From NCBI GenBank assembly GCA_964495465.1, contig CAZBWE010000075.1:1-10418 (forward strand): a stretch of 10,418 nucleotides of DNA. The letters run 5' to 3'. This DNA is from CAZBWE01 sp964495465. Lineage in GTDB: Bacteria; Planctomycetota; Phycisphaerae; Sedimentisphaerales; Anaerobacaceae. The notes beneath the pieces were generated by a model, which was not told where the DNA came from, did no database searches, and was given only the letters and a program-made list of their open reading frames with translations. The position numbers were made by a program, and so were the translations under genes. This document shows, piece by piece, positions 1 to 4,624 of this stretch; within the stretch, counting starts at the first letter, position 1, and each line of letters opens with the position of its first letter.

Positions 1-27
1 CCTTGTTTTTATAAAAAGGAGGAGGTT

Positions 28-51
28 ATGTGCATACTCAAATTGCCCTAA
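28..51 (+). CDS. 7-codon micro-ORF (MCILKLP), leader copy 1
   Basis: ATG at 28 is preceded by AGGAGGAGG with AGGAGG five bases upstream, the strongest ribosome binding site in the window. It encodes Met-Cys-Ile-Leu-Lys-Leu-Pro then TAA. The copy at 1260 encodes the same peptide; the single base difference (TTG versus TTA) is a synonymous Leu change. The stop is followed after one base by the ATG of a second small ORF in another frame, an arrangement compatible with translational coupling. No run of one amino acid is present, so classic amino-acid attenuation is not indicated. Translation is inferred. Confidence 0.5.
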   Translation: MCILKLP

Positions 52-52
52 T

Positions 53-121
53 ATGCGCCCACCGCGCTGCGTATGCACGGTTGGGGTACAATTCAACCGG
101 AAGACCCAAGAAAGTAAGTAA
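53..121 (+). CDS. 22-codon small ORF, leader copy 1
   Basis: The ORF starts at ATG 53, one base after the stop of the 7-codon ORF, and ends at TAA 119-121. The peptide contains PPRCVC, then VGVQ and KTQE. The copy at 1285-1353 has the same length and stop position. Of 19 base differences between copies, 11 fall in third codon positions and four each in first and second positions; Val7, Val10, Gly11, Val12, Lys17 and Thr18 codons differ only synonymously. That leans towards selection on a peptide, but the ORF also spans the conserved hairpin, so RNA structure could explain part of the pattern. The frame is also open upstream of the ATG to the window edge. No family recognised. Confidence 0.4.
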   Translation: MRPPRCVCTVGVQFNRKTQESK

Positions 122-148
122 ACTTTTATTTTAAGAAAGAGAAGAACG

Positions 149-1162
149 ATGAAAATGAAAAAATTAATGATAGCTTTTACTATATTGTGTCTGGTTCTGT
201 CTATAAGTGGCTCAGCACTGGCAGTTATACTATCGGACGCCGAATTGTATTTCGACCCTACCAGTGCCGTGTTCGATTATTATGATAGAATCATCTTGGA
301 CGATCTCAGCAGCGTTAATACATATGTATGGGAGGCCAGTGGCGATGATATCGTGGACGCTGACGTTCTACCGGTTCTTAAACCAGGAACCTATCCCGAG
401 GAGTATTCATTCAGCCAGGATGATTATCTCCAAACACCCAACTTGGATTACTACGCGGACATTACCGATGGTACTCTTACAGGAACATTCACAGTGTCAG
501 CACAATACATGGTTAGGGTAACGCGAGAGAGCGGCTCATCGCAAATATATACCCTCTTCGCAGAAACGGGTTTGTTGGAGCTGCCTGGGCATACCAATAA
601 GAGCGGACCGAGTCGTAAAATTAGCGGGCCATCGGGTGATCTTATTATCGTTGCAGAAGGTGATTCCACACTTGATCGAGCATATGACAACATTGTGGGC
701 GAAGGGAAGAATGTCACTAGCGCCACCGGACTTGCAGAAACAATAGCGAAGATCAAGGCCGCGTCGGAGGCGGCGGGAAGGAAAATCCATGTTGAGTTGG
801 TTGGACATGGTGCGCCAGGCATGATCAGTATGAATGACAAGAGCATTGCTGATGGAGACCTTGTTGGACCGGATGCAGTTGACATTCAGGAGTTCCAGGA
901 TGCGATTGATGAGTATGTTGACAACATTTCGTTATTCAGTTGCGAGTCAGCTAAAGGACCTGAAGGTGACCAACTTTTGCAGATTTTGGCTGATTCTATT
1001 GGATTAGCAAGCGGTTGGACGGTACCAATTACTGTTGAGGTTGGGTATTTCAACGTTGACTATAGCAAAGAAGCTATGAGTATCCCTGAGCCAGCTACTC
1101 TTTTGCTACTGGGGTTTGGCGGTCTGGTACTGCTTCGTCGGAGGAGAGGGAAAGCTGATTGA
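149..1162 (+). CDS. Exported PEP-CTERM protein with caspase/CHAT/DUF4347-like domain
   Basis: A 337-residue protein. Residues 1-25 form a signal peptide (MKMKK, hydrophobic core, cleavage likely after SALA). The C-terminus from about 312 is a PEP-CTERM sorting signal: IPEPAT, a hydrophobic segment, then RRRR; exosortases recognise and process such tails. Residues 165-300 resemble a clan CD (caspase-fold) domain: a hydrophobic strand ending in GHG (VELVGHGAPG, His220), then another strand ending in SC (ISLFSCESAKG, Cys265), the usual places of the His-Cys dyad in caspase, CHAT and DUF4347-type proteins. The N-terminal part (26-160) is not recognised and may be a beta-rich adhesion domain. The start follows a purine-rich but weak ribosome site. 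Peptidase activity is inferred from two motifs only; a non-catalytic relative is possible. The PEP-CTERM call is firm. Confidence 0.85.
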   Translation: MKMKKLMIAFTILCLVLSISGSALAVILSDAELYFDPTSAVFDYYDRIILDDLSSVNTYVWEASGDDIVDADVLPVLKPGTYPEEYSFSQDDYLQTPNLDYYADITDGTLTGTFTVSAQYMVRVTRESGSSQIYTLFAETGLLELPGHTNKSGPSRKISGPSGDLIIVAEGDSTLDRAYDNIVGEGKNVTSATGLAETIAKIKAASEAAGRKIHVELVGHGAPGMISMNDKSIADGDLVGPDAVDIQEFQDAIDEYVDNISLFSCESAKGPEGDQLLQILADSIGLASGWTVPITVEVGYFNVDYSKEAMSIPEPATLLLLGFGGLVLLRRRRGKAD

Positions 1163-1173
1163 CGAGGGATGAG

Positions 1174-1195
1174 GCCCTCGGCTTCGCCGAGAGGC
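1174..1195 (+). other. GC-rich hairpin after PEP-CTERM gene 1
   Basis: GCC + CTCGGC (1174-1182) pairs with GCCGAG + GGC (1186-1195) around a TTC loop with one bulged A at 1192. It begins 12 bases after the stop codon of the first PEP-CTERM gene. No T tract follows, so it is not a standard intrinsic terminator; it could stabilise the 3' end or be part of a dispersed repeat. Confidence 0.5.
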
Positions 1196-1215
1196 GAGGA
1201 CGATAGACGACTCGT

Positions 1216-1246
1216 GCTACGTCCCTTAGGGGCTTTGTAGAGTAGC
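1216..1246 (+). other. Second hairpin between the PEP-CTERM genes
   Basis: GCTAC (1216-1220) is complementary to GTAGC (1242-1246) and encloses an inner CCC-TTA-GGG stem-loop (1223-1231). The two stems are separated by unpaired bases. It lies just upstream of leader copy 2. It has no T tract, so I do not call it a terminator. Confidence 0.35.
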
Positions 1247-1259
1247 ATAGGAGGAGGTT

Positions 1260-1283
1260 ATGTGCATACTCAAATTACCCTAA
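1260..1283 (+). CDS. 7-codon micro-ORF (MCILKLP), leader copy 2
   Basis: ATG 1260 to TAA 1281-1283, with the same AGGAGGAGG ribosome site (1249-1257) as copy 1. It encodes the identical peptide; the Leu6 codon is TTA here and TTG in copy 1. Its stop is one base before the ATG of the 22-codon ORF. Translation is inferred from SD strength and conservation. Confidence 0.5.
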   Translation: MCILKLP

Positions 1284-1284
1284 T

Positions 1285-1353
1285 ATGAACCCACCGCGCT
1301 GCGTCTGCGCGGTCGGAGTGCAAGCAAACCTAAAAACGCAAGAAAGGTTTTAG
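1285..1353 (+). CDS. 22-codon small ORF, leader copy 2
   Basis: ATG 1285 to TAG 1351-1353, same length as copy 1. PPRCVC, VGVQ and KTQE are retained; residues 2, 9, 14, 16, 21 and 22 differ. Unlike copy 1, the frame is closed upstream by TAG at 1243, so if this ORF is translated ATG 1285 is the only plausible start. That supports reading it as a small ORF and not the tail of a longer gene. Confidence 0.4.
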   Translation: MNPPRCVCAVGVQANLKTQERF

Positions 1354-1404
1354 ACAATCAACGCAATTTTTTAAGAAAGAAAGCTACTGAAAAAGGAGAG
1401 AATA

Positions 1405-2226
1405 ATGAAGAGAAAAAACATTTCCATTCTTGGTTGCTTGTTTGTTGGATTAATTGCGGTGTCTGCGTCGCATGCGGGTTGGGTCGATGTGAATCTGGCG
1501 CCGGACTATTGGAAATATAAGCAGAAATATCCCGGATACGAAGGTTATTTGGAAAATACGACAATCAACGGCAACGGTGCCTGTGCGGCCACATCGATGA
1601 TTAACTCTTTTTGGTACTTACAGAATGAATTTCCGACAATCTATACCACCGGCCACAAACTACTCCCAGACGATAACCTAACAGACGCCCGCAATTCATT
1701 GCATAAGCGAATCTGGGCCGGTGGGTCCTTTAGTGATATTTGGGAAGAAAAGATTAAATGGTTTGAGAGGTACAACGCCCCTGGTGTGTTCAAGGGTATG
1801 TACTATAATTCCGTTGACGGTTGGTATAAGCCCGATGGTCTAATTGGTAACAATTGGCCAACTTGGGACTTCTTGTGGAAGGAGCTTTCTCATAAGGAAG
1901 ATATTGAGATTTTCGTAGAGAACTCGTATACCAATCATGTACTTACACTGACCAGTTTGCATTTCAACGATAAAAACAACAATAAAAAATGGGACATTGG
2001 CGAAGAACGCAAAATTGATTATCTCGATTCTAATACTCCTTGGAAATTCACTACGAAGGATCTCCGGGAGAATTCAGATGGCAGCTTGGGTTTTCAAAAT
2101 CTGGAAGGAGTAACACTTGACGCCGTGTGGATATATGGTGCGTTTTCGGAGAGTGTTCCCGAACCGGCCACGGTTTTGCTACTGGGTCTTGGTGGGATTG
2201 CATTGTTTCGTCGGCGGAGAGGATAA
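1405..2226 (+). CDS. Exported PEP-CTERM protein, C39/papain-like cysteine peptidase candidate
   Basis: A 273-residue protein. Signal peptide 1-24, cleavage likely after SASHA. PEP-CTERM tail from about 251: SVPEPAT, hydrophobic segment, RRRRG. The body looks like a C39-type papain fold: NGNGACAATSM places Cys60 at the start of a helix, as in the CGPTS motif; NHVLTL places His178 at a strand start; DYLDSN (205-210) supplies a candidate Asp (Asp208). Between His and Asp, residues 189-200 match a 12-residue EF-hand-type loop (Asp1, Asn3, Asn5, Asp9, Glu12), so calcium may bind there; position 6 is Lys instead of the usual Gly. AGGAG at 1394-1398 lies six bases before ATG. It sits downstream of gene 1 and has its own leader copy. 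Fold assignment is by motif only; proteolysis is not proven. Confidence 0.85.
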   Translation: MKRKNISILGCLFVGLIAVSASHAGWVDVNLAPDYWKYKQKYPGYEGYLENTTINGNGACAATSMINSFWYLQNEFPTIYTTGHKLLPDDNLTDARNSLHKRIWAGGSFSDIWEEKIKWFERYNAPGVFKGMYYNSVDGWYKPDGLIGNNWPTWDFLWKELSHKEDIEIFVENSYTNHVLTLTSLHFNDKNNNKKWDIGEERKIDYLDSNTPWKFTTKDLRENSDGSLGFQNLEGVTLDAVWIYGAFSESVPEPATVLLLGLGGIALFRRRRG

Positions 2227-2288
2227 GACAGAGGGCGGAAGACAGAAGACGGAGGACGGATGACCCTTCGGCTGCGATCAGGACAAGC
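2227..2288 (+). repeat. GAC-rich purine tract and degenerate dispersed-repeat fragment
   Basis: Directly after the second PEP-CTERM stop codon, 2227-2262 is a run of imperfect GACAGA/GACGGA units, nearly all purine plus C. It is followed by 2264-2288, CCCTTCGGCTGC then GATCAGGACAAGC, which resembles the CTTCG...CTCAGGACAAGC-type dispersed repeat I recall from many environmental bacterial genomes. No reading frame there looks genuine. Confidence 0.45.
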
Positions 2289-2323
2289 AGAGGACGGACG
2301 TGGCGATTTGCGATTGTTAAACC

Positions 2324-2357
2324 AGAGGATTAGCTGACTAGTTAATTAGAGGATTAG
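2324..2357 (+). repeat. Direct repeat AGAGGATTAG, two copies
   Basis: AGAGGATTAG occurs at 2324-2333 and 2348-2357, 24 bases apart. The GATTAG part is complementary to CTAATC at 2366-2371, so it could compete with the adjacent hairpin. Confidence 0.5.
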
Positions 2358-2366
2358 TGAATTGTC

Positions 2367-2383
2367 TAATCCCTAAGGGATTA
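2367..2383 (+). terminator. Possible terminator hairpin after PEP-CTERM gene 2
   Basis: TAATCCC (2367-2373) and GGGATTA (2377-2383) form a perfect 7-bp stem with a TAA loop, followed by ATTGGTTTTA. The stem is AT-rich and the T run short, and it is 140 bases beyond the stop codon, so termination here is only plausible. Confidence 0.35.
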
Positions 2384-2398
2384 ATTGGTTTTATGACT

Positions 2399-2453
2399 GA
2401 GCGAGATTGCTTCACTTACTACTCTGCAGGGTAGGTCTGCGCTCGGAATGACC
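2399..2453 (+). repeat. Dispersed-repeat-like palindromic element
   Basis: The element begins GAGCGAGATTGCTTCACTT and ends GCGCTCGGAATGACC, with GAGC/GCTC at its edges and an inner CTACTC-TGCA-GGGTAG stem (2419-2434, one G-T pair). This resembles the GAGATTGCTTCG...CTCGCAATGAC-type repeat found scattered in many bacterial genomes. The resemblance is from memory of that sequence type; copy number in this genome cannot be seen. Confidence 0.45.
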
Positions 2454-2522
2454 CCGCACCAAATCATGACTTGCGCGTATTTTCTGCGCCATAATCCCCT
2501 TTTTTTACAGAGATTTAAGTGT

Positions 2523-2552
2523 TTGACTGTATAGAGGTTTTTCTGATATAAT
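2523..2552 (+). promoter_or_regulatory. Sigma70-type promoter for the lpxD operon
   Basis: TTGACT at 2523-2528, an 18-base spacer, and TATAAT at 2547-2552, preceded by TGA (2544-2546), an extended -10. Five of six -35 bases and all six -10 bases match consensus. The expected transcription start is near 2559, giving a leader of about 100 bases before lpxD. Confidence 0.8.
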
Positions 2553-2623
2553 ATATGTTTTGATATAGGTACTGCCACATAGCTTGTAGAAATGGGCGAT
2601 TTTTGGTAGTTTTCTGTTTTTAG

Positions 2624-2647
2624 CCCCTTACAGAATGGGGTTGTAAG
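2624..2647 (+). other. Competing hairpins in the lpxD 5' leader
   Basis: CCCC (2624-2627) can pair with GGGG (2637-2640), while the overlapping CTTACA (2627-2632) can pair with TGTAAG (2642-2647). The stems share bases, so only one can form at a time. The lpxD ribosome site AGGG (2651-2654) lies just downstream. A regulatory role is speculative. Confidence 0.3.
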
Positions 2648-2661
2648 ATGAGGGCGTGTAA

Positions 2662-3735
2662 ATGCAGAAACGAACTTTAGGTGAATTGGCCAAATATGTA
2701 GGCGGGCGGGTTGTGGGCGACCCTGATGTGATAATTAAGTCCGCCTCGACACTCGGACGGGCTGGTGAAGGTGATATCAGCTTTTTGACCAACCGCAAAT
2801 ATAAGAAACAACTCAGAACGACCAAGGCAAGTGCCGTAATCGTCGGCAAAGAGGGTGCAAATACGTCGGTTCCTCTTTTGATAGCAGAGGACCCCTATTA
2901 TGCCTTTATGCAGATTATGGTGCTGCTGCACGGCCATCGCAAGCATAAAAAAGTAGGTATAAGCCCGCGGGCTTCGATTTCAGACAAAGCGAAAATTGGA
3001 GCAGATTGCAACATTCATGATTTTGTGACGATATCCGATGGGGCAAAAATCGGGGACGGCTGTATAATTTATCCCTGCGTGTTTATCGGGCGAGGAGTAC
3101 AGGTGGGTAACGACAGCATAATATACCCTAATGCTGTCATCTACGATGAGTGCGAGATAGGTAATCGTGTAATTATCAATGCGAATACGGCAATAGGTGA
3201 AGACGGCTTCGGCTATGCCACCCATAAGGGCGTTCATCACAAGATACCCCAAATTGGAGGCGTAATCATAGAAGATGATGTGGAAATCGGGGCTAATTGC
3301 GGGATAGAGAGGGGGACACTCGGTGATACCGTCATAGGACAAGGCAGCAAGCTGAGCGACCTCGTTACAATAGGCCACGGCACAAAGATTGGTCCGCATT
3401 GTCTGCTTGTGGCACAGGTGGGAATTGCCGGCTCAACAACGCTCGGCCATCACTGCATAGTCGGCGGGCAGGTTGGCATTGTGGGGCACGTTAATATCGG
3501 AAACAATGTTACAATTGCAGCCCAGGCAGGTGTTATTAACAACATTCCAGACGGTAAAGTGGTATTAGGTGCACCTGCTATAGAGGCAAATCAGGGCAAG
3601 CGGGCATACGGTATAATACAATACCTGCCTGAGATGCGGCAAAATCTTCGCAGGATAGAGAGCCAAATCGGACGGATTGTCCCATCTGTCGAGTCTGATT
3701 CTGAACCGACGAATGAACAAGAGGATAACTCGTAA
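2662..3735 (+). CDS. lpxD: UDP-3-O-acylglucosamine N-acyltransferase LpxD
   Basis: LpxD transfers a hydroxyacyl chain from acyl-ACP to the 2-amino group of UDP-3-O-acyl-glucosamine, the third step of lipid A synthesis, in the cytoplasm. The 357-residue length is typical. Residues 1-100 form the uridine-binding N-terminal domain (SASTLGRAGEGDISFL, then a strand with ASAVIV). Residues from about 100 to 310 are a left-handed beta-helix of hexapeptide repeats (IG-x-x-x repeats), followed by a C-terminal helix and an acidic tail. The catalytic-base histidine falls at His239 (VTIGHGTKIG) and a second conserved one at His276 (IVGHVNIG), the same numbers as in E. coli LpxD. The segment around His239 reads SDLVTIGHG instead of the usual DNxVxIxHN. 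Start ATG 2662 has AGGG seven bases upstream. First gene of a likely lpxD-lpxI-kinase operon. Confidence 0.95.
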   Translation: MQKRTLGELAKYVGGRVVGDPDVIIKSASTLGRAGEGDISFLTNRKYKKQLRTTKASAVIVGKEGANTSVPLLIAEDPYYAFMQIMVLLHGHRKHKKVGISPRASISDKAKIGADCNIHDFVTISDGAKIGDGCIIYPCVFIGRGVQVGNDSIIYPNAVIYDECEIGNRVIINANTAIGEDGFGYATHKGVHHKIPQIGGVIIEDDVEIGANCGIERGTLGDTVIGQGSKLSDLVTIGHGTKIGPHCLLVAQVGIAGSTTLGHHCIVGGQVGIVGHVNIGNNVTIAAQAGVINNIPDGKVVLGAPAIEANQGKRAYGIIQYLPEMRQNLRRIESQIGRIVPSVESDSEPTNEQEDNS

Positions 3736-3775
3736 ATCATAATTCGAGACACGAATCCAAAAACTTTAGTTATAC

Positions 3776-3781
3776 TATAAT
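3776..3781 (+). promoter_or_regulatory. Possible -10 box for a leaderless lpxI transcript
   Basis: TATAAT lies exactly six bases before the lpxI ATG, so a transcript from it would start at or near the A of the start codon. lpxI has no visible Shine-Dalgarno. No -35 hexamer is visible at 17-18 bases spacing, which weakens the call; an AT-rich operon spacer could produce this by chance. Confidence 0.35.
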
Positions 3782-3787
3782 GATATT

Positions 3788-4624
3788 ATGGATAGCTCAG
3801 GGGTGCTTGGTCTGATTGCAGGGGCAGGAAGATTGCCGTTCATTGTAGCGGACGGCGCCAAACGAGCAGGTTTAAGGGTAATCTGCGTCGGTTTAGCCGA
3901 AACGGCTGAAAATAGTTTGGCGGATGAAGTTGATGTGTTTTACAGAGTTCCAATTGCTCGGCCCGGGAACTGGATTCGGAAGCTAAAAAAACACAACGTA
4001 AACAAAACGATTATGGTTGGGAGGATTGACAAGGGACGTCTTTTTACGCCCTGGCGAATTTTGCGGTATCTGCCTGACTGGCGGGCGTTCAGGGTATATT
4101 ACTGGCGGCTGCGCGGCAAAAACAAACTTACAGACTCACTTCTGCACGCTATGGCTGATGAGTTAGCCAGCGGTGGGATAGAGTTGGAGAATTCAACGAT
4201 GTATTGCAAGGAACATCTGGCAAGTGAGGGCGTGATGACCGAACGTCAGCCGAGCTCATCGGTCAAAGGTGATATTGAATTTGGCTGGCAAATGATTAAA
4301 AAGCTCACTGAGCTGGACATAGGCCAGGCAATTGCAGTGAAAGAGAAAGAAGTGATTGCCGTTGAGGCGATAGAAGGCACGGCGGCGATGATTGAGCGAG
4401 CAGGCAGGATTTGTAAATCGGGCGGCTGGACGCTACTCAAGGCCTCTATGCCTAATAAAGATATGCGATTTGATGTGCCATGCGTGGGAACCGACACCAT
4501 TAGAAGCCTGGCCGAAAACGGCGGCAAGTGCCTGGTTGTGGAGGCAGGCAAAACAATAATTATAGACAAACCTGAGACAATTCAACTTGCAAATCAGTTA
4601 GGCATCATTATTCTCGGGCGATGA
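3788..4624 (+). CDS. lpxI: UDP-2,3-diacylglucosamine pyrophosphatase LpxI
   Basis: LpxI hydrolyses UDP-2,3-diacylglucosamine to lipid X and UMP, replacing LpxH in bacteria lacking it. The 278-residue length fits the family (DUF1009 C-terminal domain). The start GVLGLIAGAGRLPFIVADGAKR is the family N-terminal signature; the middle has the NKTIMVGRIDKGRLF segment; the C-terminal domain has EGVMTERQPS (about 147-156), an IAVKEKEVIAVEAIEGT stretch, and KDMRFDVPCVGTDTI (224-238), the conserved acidic region in which the family's essential Asp is expected. It lies 52 bases after lpxD, the expected metabolic partner, and its stop overlaps the next start by ATGA. No ribosome site is visible before ATG 3788; a TATAAT sits six bases upstream. 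Confidence 0.92.
   Translation: MDSSGVLGLIAGAGRLPFIVADGAKRAGLRVICVGLAETAENSLADEVDVFYRVPIARPGNWIRKLKKHNVNKTIMVGRIDKGRLFTPWRILRYLPDWRAFRVYYWRLRGKNKLTDSLLHAMADELASGGIELENSTMYCKEHLASEGVMTERQPSSSVKGDIEFGWQMIKKLTELDIGQAIAVKEKEVIAVEAIEGTAAMIERAGRICKSGGWTLLKASMPNKDMRFDVPCVGTDTIRSLAENGGKCLVVEAGKTIIIDKPETIQLANQLGIIILGR

Larger units (their letters stand above)
17..121 (+). repeat. Leader repeat copy 1, upstream of PEP-CTERM gene 1
   Basis: This stretch aligns without gaps to 1249-1353 (offset 1232); I count 85 of 105 identical bases, with one mismatch in the first 36. It contains AGGAGGAGG (17-25), a 7-codon ORF, a 22-codon ORF, and a hairpin in which CCC-A-CCG (58-64) can pair with CGG-T-T-GGG (78-85) with one bulged T. 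A shorter match, TTTTAAGAAAGA, follows at 129-140 and again at 1369-1380, so the shared 5' region nearly reaches each gene start. TAATAT at 49-54 could be a -10 element, but I see no convincing -35. It could be a translated leader, a structured RNA or a shared promoter region; I do not recognise it as a known riboswitch class. Confidence 0.85.
1249..1353 (+). repeat. Leader repeat copy 2, upstream of PEP-CTERM gene 2
   Basis: The second copy of the 17-121 element, aligned gap-free. The hairpin is preserved and stronger here: ACCGCGC (1293-1299) pairs perfectly with GCGCGGT (1307-1313) around a 7-base loop, whereas copy 1 has a C/A mismatch at the equivalent pair. The TGCATAC/GTATGCA inverted repeat of copy 1 (31-37, 71-77) is not preserved here. 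The element ends 51 bases before the gene 2 start codon. Confidence 0.85.

Noticed and set aside
24..50. Sigma54 (-24/-12) promoter in the leader, expected because PEP-CTERM genes can be under RpoN/PrsR-type control
   Set aside because: GTGC-ATACTCAAA-TTGC has a TTGC element but lacks the essential GG of the -24 box, and the TTGC is TTAC in copy 2.
17..121. Leader as a c-di-GMP, TPP or other known riboswitch
   Set aside because: I compared it from memory with the GEMM core and other common aptamer consensus strings and found no match. A covariance search would be needed to exclude a rarer class.
451..885. 144-residue minus-strand ORF inside PEP-CTERM gene 1
   Set aside because: Antisense shadow of a gene with a clear signal peptide and sorting tail; composition looks random and it has no recognisable motif.
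1174..1246. Hairpins between the PEP-CTERM genes as intrinsic terminators
   Set aside because: Stems are strong but no T tract follows either one.
1060..1248. Minus-strand 62-residue ORF over the gene 1 tail and hairpins
   Set aside because: It reads the antisense of the PEP-CTERM tail and palindromic DNA; no ribosome site or motif.
2127..2333. 68-residue plus-strand ORF running from gene 2 into the purine tract
   Set aside because: Out-of-frame overlap; Arg-rich composition comes from the repeated GAC/CGG units.
2381..2578. 65-residue minus-strand ORF in the intergenic region
   Set aside because: It spans the dispersed repeat and the lpxD promoter, with no ribosome site and no family likeness.
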